Assembly (NCBI GenBank): GCA_014055495.1
Contig: WIAG01000002.1
Coordinates: forward strand, 62,001 to 126,000
Direction of reading: 5' to 3'
Source: Nitrospira sp. CR1.2
GTDB lineage: Bacteria; Nitrospirota; Nitrospiria; Nitrospirales; Nitrospiraceae
Length of the DNA: 64,000 bases
Positions 38,717-47,402 of this stretch are shown here, one piece after another. Positions within the stretch are counted from its first letter, which is position 1; each line of letters starts with the position of its first letter. The notes beneath the pieces were generated by a model, which did no database searches, had not been told where the DNA came from, and was given only the letters and a program-made list of their open reading frames with translations. The position numbers and the translations under genes were made by a program.

Positions 38717-40117
38717 TCATACCGTCCGCACCGGTGCCATATCTCGGCGCGCTAGACGCGCGACTCCAAGCAGATGCCCGACCACCTCCGGACAACTGCC
38801 GAAATGCTGATGACTATACAACGCCAACGTGTTTCGTCTCATCACTCCGTCCGGTCCCACCGGCTTGCCGTCCGCGTCCGATAGCGCACAGACATACTGC
38901 AGTTTGCCGGCCGGCTCCAGCAGCGAATAGTGAAACTCATGCCCCCGCAGCACCGTGCCCTCCGGACCGAGCAGACAAGGCGCTGTCAGCCGAAGGGTTC
39001 GATACCCCAGCGTCATCGTGTTCTTGCGCATCACCGCCTCGGCAGGCACGGCGCCGACCATCTCGTGCCGATGTCCCGCCGGATCGCGGATCGCCTGCGT
39101 CAGATACATCAGTCCGCCGCACTCGGCATAAATCGCCCCGCCCCGGTCGCTGAACGTCCGCACCGCGGTCCGCATGTCTACGTTGGCCGCAAGATCTTCA
39201 CCGTATAGTTCTGGATACCCGCCACCAAGATAGAGTAGATCGACATCGGGTAGGCTGCGATCGCGCAACGGTGAAAACATCACGAGCTCGGCCCCCGCGG
39301 TTTCCAGCAAATCCAGATTATCCTGATAGTAAAAACAAAACGCCGCATCGTACGCCACGCCGACACGAACCAATTGCCGCGTTGCCTCCGGCCTCGCCAA
39401 AGGGAAATCTTCTCCCGGGAAGGCACCGGCGGACCGAGCCAGAGCCGCGACGCGGTCCACGTCGATGGTGTCTGTCGCGGAACGACCCAACCGGTCATAG
39501 AAATCGCCTGCGCCTTGCTCGATGGCGGTCCTCAGTCCGAGATGGCGATCCTGAATGGTGACTGACTCGTCCGGCCTCAGATACCCGACGACCATCAGAT
39601 CCGTCTCAGCCTCAACCGCCTCTCGCAACAATCGGTAATGTCCCTCGCTCCGCACGCGATTGAAGAGCACCCCCATCACCTTCAGGCCAGGGTCGAATGA
39701 CGCATAGCCGGACGCCATGGCCGCAGCCGATCTGGCCATGGCGCTGCCGTCGATCACCAGCAGCACCGGCGCGTTCAGCTGCTTCGCCAATTCAGCCGTG
39801 CTGCCCAGCTCGTGGATCGGAGAACTGCCGTCGAACAGTCCCATCATGCCTTCCACGATCGACAGGTCCGCATCGACGGAGGCGCGCGCAAAGATGGCCC
39901 GATTGGCGGCTTCCCCCAACATCCAGCCATCCAGATTGCGCGAGGGCCGTCCCGTCGCCATTTGATGGTGGCCCGGATCGATAAAGTCCGGCCCGGCCTT
40001 AAACGGCTGAACGACCAACCCCCTCGCCTTCAAGGCGGCCATCAGCGCCAGAGTGGCCGTGGTCTTGCCGACACCGCTCTGGGTGCCGGCGATGATCACA
40101 CGCGGACGCTGCATCAT
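38717..40117 (-). CDS. cobB: Cobyrinate a,c-diamide synthase (CobB/CbiA)
   Basis: PRVIIAGTQSGVGKTTATLALMAALKARGLVVQPFKAGPDFIDPGHH; LYLGGGYPELYGEDLA; IYAECGGLMYL. Confidence 0.95.
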   Translation of the reverse strand: MMQRPRVIIAGTQSGVGKTTATLALMAALKARGLVVQPFKAGPDFIDPGHHQMATGRPSRNLDGWMLGEAANRAIFARASVDADLSIVEGMMGLFDGSSPIHELGSTAELAKQLNAPVLLVIDGSAMARSAAAMASGYASFDPGLKVMGVLFNRVRSEGHYRLLREAVEAETDLMVVGYLRPDESVTIQDRHLGLRTAIEQGAGDFYDRLGRSATDTIDVDRVAALARSAGAFPGEDFPLARPEATRQLVRVGVAYDAAFCFYYQDNLDLLETAGAELVMFSPLRDRSLPDVDLLYLGGGYPELYGEDLAANVDMRTAVRTFSDRGGAIYAECGGLMYLTQAIRDPAGHRHEMVGAVPAEAVMRKNTMTLGYRTLRLTAPCLLGPEGTVLRGHEFHYSLLEPAGKLQYVCALSDADGKPVGPDGVMRRNTLALYSHQHFGSCPEVVGHLLGVARLARRDMAPVRTV

Positions 40118-40138
40118 GCTCTGGCCCTCATGGGTTGT

Positions 40139-42121
40139 TCATGACTTCCCACCGAACGAGACCCGCACTCCGCCGAAAATCGACCGGATGGGTGCGCCGG
40201 CGCTGGCGATTTCTTCGTACTTCTCGTTGAACAGGTTCTCTGCCCGGAGATAGGCCTGAAGCTGCTTCGTGACATCGTAGGTGACCGCCAACGACCACAC
40301 ATCGAACGCCGGCAGCGATTGCCGGTCTCCGGTGGTATTGTATCGCGAGCCTACGTACCGGCCGATCAGCGTGATCCAGAGCGGATCGACGGGCTGGTAG
40401 CTGATCGTCGCGCTCCATTGATCGGTCGGCCAGCGCGGTAAACGGCTTTGGCTATCCAGATCGCGCGTGAGTGTATTCGTATATTGTGCCTGGAGAATGA
40501 GGCTCTTCACAAACGGTTTGTCGCTTGCGTACGTATAAGAGAGCCCGGCCTCCCAACCTTTGGTCGAGGCTTCCCCGAGCTGCTGCGGGCAAAACCCGAA
40601 CGTGCTGAACGGCGCGCAGAAAACCGGATCGAACGTGGTCGTGATCAAATTCCGGTAGCGGTTCCAGAAGAACCCTCCCGTGAACTTGATCTGCTTGGAG
40701 AACAGATACTGATCGATTCCCACGTCCATACTCTGACTTTTTTCCGGCCCCAGATTGGGATTGCCGAAATTCGGAAAATACAGTTCGTTCATGCTGGGCG
40801 CGCGAAAGCCGGTGGAATACCCGGCGCGGAGTTTCGTGTCCGTTTCCTTGTGGTAGTACCCGCCGGTGAAGCGATAGGTCGTCGCATCGCCGAAGACATT
40901 GTAACTGTCATGGCGGACACCCGCGGTGGCAAACACCCGATCCCAGAGATTCATTTGCGCCTGCGCAAAACCTGCATGAGAGCTCAGAATGCGATTGGTG
41001 AGCCCGCTGTCGTTCTCGCCCTGCTGCTCTCGAAATTGATACCCTGCGCTGAGCAGCAGCAATTTCGTGATCTGCACATTATGCTGCCACTCGAGGCGGT
41101 TGGAGAGCACACGGGTTTCATTCGGATCTCCGAACGGGGTGCTGAACGCGCCGTTGACCAGGCTCCGCTGCAACGTGCCGGGGAGAAAGAGCGAGGCCTC
41201 CTGAGAGCGGGCGAGCGTCAACTTCTGCGTCCACCAGCTCGTCACCGGCTGCTCATAACTGCCGGTGAACATATATTCCTGACTGCGGATTTTCGAGCCG
41301 TACACGTCGCTCGGCGCCGTAGCCGACAGGTTGTCCAGCTGCACATCGGAATTCATCCAGCGCATGCTGAAGTCCAGCCGGCCGTCATGCGGAAGCTCGA
41401 CGCCGATCCGGCCCGAGCCTTGCCAATTGCGATACGAATCCCGCTCCGTCGCTCCTCGCCGGTAGTTGACGGCGGAAAAGGAGGACATGTCCCAGCGGGA
41501 GAGGGAGACACTGTAATCGACCGCCCCCTGCTTCCCGGACACCGTGCCCCCTTCGCGAAGGGAGGCGAACGACCCATACTCCATGAAGCCGGCGGCGGAA
41601 AGCGGCCCCTGCCCCTTCTTCGTCACAATGTTGATGACCCCGCCCATGGCGTCGGATCCCCACAACATACTCTGCGCGCCGCGGAGGATCTCCACTCGTT
41701 CGATGTTGTCGGTCGTCAGATTGGCGAAATTGTAACTGCCGACGGTACCGCTGTTGACGATGGCGCCGTCGATCAGCACCAGGGTCTGATTCGCCCCGCC
41801 GCCTCGAATCTTGGCCGTCACCTCGGTACCGGGACCGCCGTTGGAGAACATCGCCACACCCTGGGCCAATCGAAGCGCGTCCACCACGCTCCTGATGTTC
41901 TGCCGTTTCATATCCTGCGCCGTAATGACCTCGACCGCGCTGGTCACCTGGCTTACCGGCAAGGGGGTTTTGGTGGCCGAGATCACGACTTCCTCGGCAT
42001 GCACGACAGGATCAGACTCCGGAGGCTCGTCGGCATCCGCCGCGGCCGTCCAAACAGGAGGGACACTTGTGACACACACCAACAGGAACAAGACAGACCA
42101 TGGCCTGATACGTACCACCAT
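40139..42121 (-). CDS. btuB: TonB-dependent vitamin B12 receptor (BtuB-like)
   Basis: TonB box/plug (EEVVISATKTPLPVSQVTSAVEVITAQDMKRQNIRSVVDALRLAQGV), C-terminal barrel; downstream of a cobalamin riboswitch. Confidence 0.9.
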   Translation of the reverse strand: MVVRIRPWSVLFLLVCVTSVPPVWTAAADADEPPESDPVVHAEEVVISATKTPLPVSQVTSAVEVITAQDMKRQNIRSVVDALRLAQGVAMFSNGGPGTEVTAKIRGGGANQTLVLIDGAIVNSGTVGSYNFANLTTDNIERVEILRGAQSMLWGSDAMGGVINIVTKKGQGPLSAAGFMEYGSFASLREGGTVSGKQGAVDYSVSLSRWDMSSFSAVNYRRGATERDSYRNWQGSGRIGVELPHDGRLDFSMRWMNSDVQLDNLSATAPSDVYGSKIRSQEYMFTGSYEQPVTSWWTQKLTLARSQEASLFLPGTLQRSLVNGAFSTPFGDPNETRVLSNRLEWQHNVQITKLLLLSAGYQFREQQGENDSGLTNRILSSHAGFAQAQMNLWDRVFATAGVRHDSYNVFGDATTYRFTGGYYHKETDTKLRAGYSTGFRAPSMNELYFPNFGNPNLGPEKSQSMDVGIDQYLFSKQIKFTGGFFWNRYRNLITTTFDPVFCAPFSTFGFCPQQLGEASTKGWEAGLSYTYASDKPFVKSLILQAQYTNTLTRDLDSQSRLPRWPTDQWSATISYQPVDPLWITLIGRYVGSRYNTTGDRQSLPAFDVWSLAVTYDVTKQLQAYLRAENLFNEKYEEIASAGAPIRSIFGGVRVSFGGKS

Positions 42122-42164
42122 CCTGACACTCCCTTTCGCTCGAAGGGATCAGTCGTAACAGCCG

Positions 42165-42400
42165 GCAGTTGGGTCTCCTGACTTGCGGATCGTCATGGCT
42201 CCACGCCTTCCCAACCGGAACGTCAACCGTCTCTCGTGAAGCGTATCTCGCGGACCTCGGTCCTAGGAAATACGTGTCATGATCTACGTCACGAACCAAG
42301 CCAGTGGCTCAATGCAGAGACACTCCCCGCTTACAGTGGCGGCACCGTGATGGAATTGCACCATCTTCCCCGACGCTGACGGCGTCTTCCTGACACTCCG
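42165..42400 (-). ncRNA. Cobalamin riboswitch upstream of btuB
   Basis: Minus strand GGGAAGATGGTGCAATTCCATCACGGTGCCGCCACTGTAAGCGGGGA...GAGCCACTGG...GGTTGGGAAGGCG...AAGTCAGGAGACC. Confidence 0.9.
42228..42294. repeat. REP-like repeat (copy 4) inside the variable stem of the btuB riboswitch
   Basis: tctctcgtgaagcgtatctcgcgg ... gatctacgtcacgaacc between the CCACTG and GGGAAGG conserved blocks. Confidence 0.55.
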
Positions 42401-42471
42401 TTCTCCAATGATGACACGCCCCTCCTCCTCACACGGGGGGGCCGGGCGCGAACCCCTCCCGCACCATCCGA

Positions 42472-43368
42472 TCACCCCCTGAACGGCATCCCTTGCCTCG
42501 GCAACGTGATCCGCGGCAATCCCGACTGCGGATGCGCATCGATCAAGACCTCGCAGCCATACACCTCTTGTAACACTTCCACAGACATGACCTTGGCGGG
42601 AGCGCCGATCGTACACATCCGCCCCGCCCTCAACATCGCCACGCGATCGCAATACTGACTGGCCAGGTTCAGATCGTGCGACACGATCACCACCGTCAAC
42701 CCGCGTTCGTCACAGAGTCGGCGCAACGTCGCACAAATGCCCAACTGGTGCGGCAGATCCAGAAATGCCGTCGGTTCATCGAGCAACAAGACTCGGGGCG
42801 CTTGCGCCAAGGCCCGCGCAATCATGGTGCGCTGACGTTCTCCTCCGGACAGATCGGTGACGGCACGCCCGGCGAGATGCGCGATGTCCATCGTGGCCAT
42901 GGCCTGCGAGGCCGCCTGACAATCCTCTCGATCCTCCCAACCAAAGCCCAGACTCCATCCCGAACGCCGACGGTGGGGAAAGCGCCCCATCAAGACCGTC
43001 TCTGCGACCCTGAACGGAAACAGCTGTGGACTGTCCTGCGGGACAACAGCGACGGTCTGCGCCACCTGCTCGTGGGAGAGGCTACGTAACGGTCGTCCGA
43101 ACAAGGCGATCTCCCCTTCCTGTGGGGCAGCCAATTTCGCCAACAGTTTCAGCAACGAGGTTTTGCCCGACCCATTGGGCCCGACGATGCCCAGAATCTC
43201 GCCTTGCACGACCTCCAGCGTCACATCTCGAAGGACCCATGGCTCTCCCTGTAGACGCGATGGTCCGTAACGGAAATGCACCCCGCCGACGGTATAGGCC
43301 TGATGCGCCACCAGACCCGACTCCAGGCCTCCTCCCGGGATCTGAGCGGTGGGGTCGATCCGCGTCAT
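42472..43368 (-). CDS. btuD: Cobalamin/iron-siderophore-type ABC transporter ATP-binding protein
   Basis: Walker A GPNGSGKTSLLKLLAKLA, signature LSGGERQRTMIARALAQ, Walker B VLLLDEPTAFLDL; start inferred at 43368, 4-nt overlap with btuC. Confidence 0.92.
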   Translation of the reverse strand: MTRIDPTAQIPGGGLESGLVAHQAYTVGGVHFRYGPSRLQGEPWVLRDVTLEVVQGEILGIVGPNGSGKTSLLKLLAKLAAPQEGEIALFGRPLRSLSHEQVAQTVAVVPQDSPQLFPFRVAETVLMGRFPHRRRSGWSLGFGWEDREDCQAASQAMATMDIAHLAGRAVTDLSGGERQRTMIARALAQAPRVLLLDEPTAFLDLPHQLGICATLRRLCDERGLTVVIVSHDLNLASQYCDRVAMLRAGRMCTIGAPAKVMSVEVLQEVYGCEVLIDAHPQSGLPRITLPRQGMPFRG

Positions 43369-44525
43369 GCCAATCGATCCTTTCGCCACACCAGGAGATA
43401 GACAAAGAAGGGGCCACCGGCCAACGCCGTGATCACCCCGACCGGCACCTCCGACGGCACAAACAGCGTACGCGCTGCCGTATCCGCCACCATCAAGAAC
43501 ATGCCGCCGACCAATGCCGAGGCCGGCAATAACAGCCGGTGGTCGGCTCCAAGCACGAGACGGACGGCGTGGGGCACAATCATGCCGATGAACCCGATCA
43601 TGCCGCTGAACGATACTACGGCCCCGGTCATGAGGGCCGACACCAGAAAGATGAACCGTTTGACACGTTCCGTGTCGATCCCCAACGAGTGCGCCGGCTC
43701 TTCGCCCAAGGCCAAGATATTGAGCACCCGTACGTGCTTGAAGAGCAGCACGAGCCCGATCACCAGATAACCGGACAAGGCCGCCAGCACCGGATAGGCC
43801 GGCGCAGTGAGCGACCCCATCAACCATGCCATCATGCCGAACGACCGATTCGGCTCCATGATGGAGGTGATGAACATGATGAGCGCGGAGAAAATCGCAT
43901 TGAGGATGACCCCGGCCAGGAGCACCGAGTGAATCGGCAGCCGCTCATGGGTCGCCGCCATCCGGTAGATCACCGCGAGGGCGACGAGCCCGCCGACAAA
44001 TCCACACACCGGCAGGATCGACAAGGCCAGCACCGTGGTGCCGATACCGAACAGCACGGCGACGGCGACACCCAAAGCCGCCCCGCTGGAGACCCCCAGC
44101 ACATAGGGATCGGCGAGCGGATTCCGGAGTAAGGCCTGCAACGCCACGCCGACTGAGGCAAGACAGCTTCCCACCAAAAATCCGAGCACCACGCGCGGCA
44201 GGCGGACCTGAAACAGAATGACGCCGGTCGTATCGACCATCCGCTCGTCGACCGGTCGATCGAACAGCAGCGACGAGAAGAGGCCGATGATGCGCCCCAC
44301 TCCGATATATTGTGTCCCCACCTGTAGGCAGACGAGGCCCAAGAGCCAAGCGACGAGCGACAGGACCGTCATCACACGCCACCAACGGGAGGGCGTCAGG
44401 ATCGAATCCTGAACCGGCCGATCGTCTGCGATCGTGGGCGGCTCGGATGGCACGATACCGGCGGACAAGGTCGAGGCAGTCAAGGGGGACGTGGGAGGCG
44501 TGGGGTGGCGGGCTGCCGGCATCAT
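43365..44525 (-). CDS. btuC: FecCD/BtuC-type ABC transporter permease
   Basis: RLPRVVLGFLVGSCLASVGVALQALLRNPLADPYVLGVSSGAALG; MIGFIGMIVPHAVRLVLGADHRLLLPASALVGG. Confidence 0.93.
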   Translation of the reverse strand: MMPAARHPTPPTSPLTASTLSAGIVPSEPPTIADDRPVQDSILTPSRWWRVMTVLSLVAWLLGLVCLQVGTQYIGVGRIIGLFSSLLFDRPVDERMVDTTGVILFQVRLPRVVLGFLVGSCLASVGVALQALLRNPLADPYVLGVSSGAALGVAVAVLFGIGTTVLALSILPVCGFVGGLVALAVIYRMAATHERLPIHSVLLAGVILNAIFSALIMFITSIMEPNRSFGMMAWLMGSLTAPAYPVLAALSGYLVIGLVLLFKHVRVLNILALGEEPAHSLGIDTERVKRFIFLVSALMTGAVVSFSGMIGFIGMIVPHAVRLVLGADHRLLLPASALVGGMFLMVADTAARTLFVPSEVPVGVITALAGGPFFVYLLVWRKDRLA

Positions 44526-45544
44526 GGCTGTCCCGGCGCCGGTTCCGACGCGAAGGCTTCGGGGTGGATCGCCCTGGCCAGCGCCTCCAGCCCTTCCATG
44601 ACGCGCGGACCCGGCCGGTTGAGGGCGTCGGCCGGCACTTCACGAAGTCGGTTGTCCCGAACGGCGGTCACCGTCGTCCAGCGTCTCCAGGCCTCCTGCT
44701 CGCTCCGCGGCACGGTTTCGACCGACCCTCTGGGGAACAGCAGGATTTCGGGATCTTCCCGCAACACCGTTTCCATCGTGAGACGCGGGTAGGAGGCCTT
44801 CGCCGCCGATGCGATATTCAGCCCACCGGCAAGCCCGATCATCTGGTGAATGTAACTACCCGGTCCCACCGTAATAAGCGGCTGGCTATTGATGACATAC
44901 AAAACCCGGACACGTGCCAGCGACTCCGTTCTGGCGGTGAGTTCCGCCATCCGGTTGCGCATCGCCAGAGTCATCGCATGTGCGGCCGTGGCGCGATCGA
45001 AAATGCGTCCCAAGGTATGCAGATGCGAAAAAATGCTTTCTAACGAGGTGGCCTCCAAGAGCAGCACCGGAATTTTGAGTTCTTCCAGCTTGGCCAGCAC
45101 AGTCGCCCGATGAAACTCCCGGGGCGCAACGATCAACTCCGGTCGAAGCGCGATCAGCGATTCAAGGTCGGGATTGGCGTAGCCGACCTTGGATTTGGTC
45201 TTGGCCGCCGGCGGGAAGTCGCAAAACTCGGTCACCCCGACAATCTGTTCATCCAGTCCCAACGCAAACAACATCTCCGTGATGCTGGGCGCGAGCGACA
45301 CCACCCGCGCAGGCGCCTTGGCCACATAGAGTTTCCTCCCCGCGTCGTCGATAAACGTGCGCGGCGTGATGTTGGCCATAAACGGCATGCCCGTGAGGAT
45401 GCCTTGTTGACGGCGTTTCATCACTGCATCATCCTCCAACGATTGCGCGAACACGGGCGCCACACAGGTGAGCAACACATACCAGACGACTCCAAGGATG
45501 CCGGCAACGCAGCAGCGAACGGGGATCGGTCGGACGGCGCGCAA
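44522..45544 (-). CDS. btuF: Cobalamin-binding periplasmic protein (BtuF-like)
   Basis: Signal peptide; RVVSLAPSITEMLFALGLDEQIVGVTEFCDFPPAAKTKSKVGYANPDLESLIALRPELIVA; TTG start is tentative. Confidence 0.85.
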   Translation of the reverse strand: MRAVRPIPVRCCVAGILGVVWYVLLTCVAPVFAQSLEDDAVMKRRQQGILTGMPFMANITPRTFIDDAGRKLYVAKAPARVVSLAPSITEMLFALGLDEQIVGVTEFCDFPPAAKTKSKVGYANPDLESLIALRPELIVAPREFHRATVLAKLEELKIPVLLLEATSLESIFSHLHTLGRIFDRATAAHAMTLAMRNRMAELTARTESLARVRVLYVINSQPLITVGPGSYIHQMIGLAGGLNIASAAKASYPRLTMETVLREDPEILLFPRGSVETVPRSEQEAWRRWTTVTAVRDNRLREVPADALNRPGPRVMEGLEALARAIHPEAFASEPAPGQP

Positions 45545-45546
45545 AT

Positions 45547-45585
45547 AAAAAAAATCCCCAGGGCCAACGTGGAACCCTGAGGATT
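45547..45585 (-). terminator. Intrinsic terminator between cobalamin riboswitch and btuF
   Basis: Minus strand AATCCTCAGGG-ttccacgttgg-CCCTGGGGATT followed by TTTTTTTT; stem 45575-45585 with 45553-45563. Confidence 0.85.
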
Positions 45586-45644
45586 GCCCGCACCATCATC
45601 CTCGCCTATTCCCCAGCCCACGAGGGAATAAAGGGTCTTCCTCG

Positions 45645-45872
45645 GGCAGGTCTTCTGGCTCATGGTTCGTCCTACTCCCCGCGCCTTCCCAGCAGGCCGG
45701 TGATTCGTCTCTCGTGAACCGTCTCTCGCGTCAGGAACCAGACGCTTCACGAACAACGCTTCACGGCCACGCGAGTGGCGTCAGCGGGTTTCGTCCCCAT
45801 TTACAGCGGCGGGACCGCGAGGGTTTTACACCCTCTTCCCTTGACCCAAGGTGTCTTGAAACGAGGCAAACT
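45645..45872 (-). ncRNA. Cobalamin riboswitch upstream of btuFCD
   Basis: Minus strand GGGAAGAGGGTGTAAAACCCTCGCGGTCCCGCCGCTGTAAATGGGGA...CGCCACTCG...TGCTGGGAAGGCG...GAGCCAGAAGACCTGCC. Confidence 0.9.
45706..45768. repeat. REP-like repeat (copy 5) inside the variable stem of the btuF riboswitch
   Basis: ctctcgtgaaccgtctctcgcgtcaggaaccagacgcttcacgaacaacgcttcacgg. Confidence 0.6.
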
Positions 45873-45972
45873 CTAGGAGAGGAGGGCTGATCTTGTCAAG
45901 AGGAACCGCGAGCGAAGGCCTCAGCGGAACGTCCACAGACGAACCGCCGGAACCGGAGGCGCAAGAAACCCA

Positions 45973-46230
45973 CTAGGAGCGGTAACGAAGTTTGAGGATG
46001 AGAATGGCGAGTGTGAGGACCAGCGTGACAAGGTTCGCGAGGATGATGGGAAGGGCGCCGAGCAGCAGTCCGTAGACCAGCCAAAGAAACACTCCGGTCA
46101 CAAAGGTGAGTAACATGCCCAAGGACACGTCCTGCGCGGAGCGGGTGCGCCAGGTCTGCTGCAGTTGGGGGATAAACGCGATCGTGGTAAGGGTGCCGGC
46201 AAGCAACCCGACGAGCGTGACCACATCCAT
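45973..46230 (-). CDS. SemiSWEET/MtN3-like small sugar transporter
   Basis: 85 aa, three TM; VGLLAGTLTTIAFIPQLQQTWRTRSAQDVSLGMLLTFVTGVFLWLVYGLLLGALPIILANL. Confidence 0.85.
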   Translation of the reverse strand: MDVVTLVGLLAGTLTTIAFIPQLQQTWRTRSAQDVSLGMLLTFVTGVFLWLVYGLLLGALPIILANLVTLVLTLAILILKLRYRS

Positions 46231-46389
46231 GGGAGACCTCCGTGACGGTGAAGGGCCTTGCACAGGAAGGAGGGTATCCACAGAGGAGAATTCACCCCGA
46301 CCGCTTGTCTTAGCCCGTGGCGCTATGGTAGCATCCCGCTTCGTTTACGCACTAGTCGGTGAAAGACGCCGCAACAAAGGAGTAGGGCC

Positions 46390-46581
46390 GTGGCATTTGC
46401 TTGTGATCTCTGTGGGAAGAAACACCAAACCGGTAACAACGTGAGCCACGCGAACAACAAGACGAAGCGCGTCTTCAATCCCAACTTGCAACGCGTGAAA
46501 GCGCTCGTCAATGGCTCGGCCCTACGCATCCGCGTGTGCACCCGCTGCCTGCGCTCCGGCCTGGTTAAAAAAGCCGTCTAG
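46390..46581 (+). CDS. rpmB: 50S ribosomal protein L28
   Basis: [56 protein letters not shown]. Confidence 0.95.
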   Translation: MAFACDLCGKKHQTGNNVSHANNKTKRVFNPNLQRVKALVNGSALRIRVCTRCLRSGLVKKAV

Positions 46582-46818
46582 TCGTCCTCCCGTCTCCCCG
46601 CTCTTTTTTATCCAGGGCCATACTTTACACTCGTGGTGCGCCCGCTCGATTCCGTTAAGCACCGAATCCTATCCGCCGAAGGTGCTCCGTACATCTGAAC
46701 TCTCCAACGCTTCGCTTCCCGAAAATCAACTCACAGAAGACGGCTTCGGCTGATCGGTGTACAATCCGATCGCACTCACGACAGCACTGGGAAGGTTCCC
46801 TTCGAACCGGGAGGCATC

Positions 46819-47190
46819 ATGACACATCTCCGTCGAATGCTCGCTCTCATCGCCATCACCATCAGCGTCGCCGCTTGCAGTCACCTGCAGACCAAGGAAG
46901 GGGCCTACCTTGACTCCGCCAAAGGCCGGGCCACGCAAGCGGAGGTTCGCCAGGCACTCGGCGCGCCCAAAGCAGTTCGCAAGGGCGACGCCGGAGAAGG
47001 CGTCTGGGTCTATGAATTTCGCGAACAACAGTCCGGCAACCGCTACACCCCGCCCGGCACCTGGTGCGAGGAGTACCTGCTCACATTCGACGACAAGGCC
47101 GTGCTGCAAAAATGGAAACAGGTCTCCCACTTCCACGGCGGCGAACTCATGCCGACGGAATGTATTCCGGGGATGGAGCTCGCGAAGTAG
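46819..47190 (+). CDS. Small lipoprotein, SmpA/OmlA-like
   Basis: Lipobox ISVAACS; KGRATQAEVRQALGAPKAVRKGDAGEGVWVYEFRE. Confidence 0.7.
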   Translation: MTHLRRMLALIAITISVAACSHLQTKEGAYLDSAKGRATQAEVRQALGAPKAVRKGDAGEGVWVYEFREQQSGNRYTPPGTWCEEYLLTFDDKAVLQKWKQVSHFHGGELMPTECIPGMELAK

Positions 47191-47372
47191 TGACGCAACA
47201 TCCTGTCTCGCCAATCAGGCCAGCAGCCCGTGATGCAGAGGCACCGGCTGAATGGTCCCTCCAGCAATTTGTACAAGAATGTGCCGCTTTGGAGCCACGT
47301 CAGTAGAGAAACACCGCCTTTTGTGGACATTCTCATATTCTGGCCGACCTCCCGCATGGTACGACGCTTGCT

Positions 47373-47393
47373 GAGTATCATTCACAGATACTC
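47373..47393. promoter_or_regulatory. Perfect 7-bp inverted repeat abutting the Shine-Dalgarno of the secreted protein gene
   Basis: gagtatc-attcaca-gatactc followed by ggaggt and ATG at 47403. Confidence 0.4.
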
Positions 47394-47402
47394 GGAGGTA
47401 CT

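Noticed and set aside
40448-42181. 577-aa plus-strand ORF
   Set aside because: Antisense shadow of btuB; His/Arg-rich low-quality translation, no domain.
42284-42652. 122-aa minus-strand ORF upstream of btuB
   Set aside because: Overlaps btuD's 3' end and the cobalamin riboswitch aptamer; no domain.
45421-45756. 111-aa minus-strand ORF spanning the btuF leader
   Set aside because: Overlaps the riboswitch 3' part and terminator; better explained as noncoding leader.
46752-46771. 6-bp inverted repeat gatcgg/ccgatc upstream of the lipoprotein gene
   Set aside because: Short and likely by chance; no clear promoter or terminator context.
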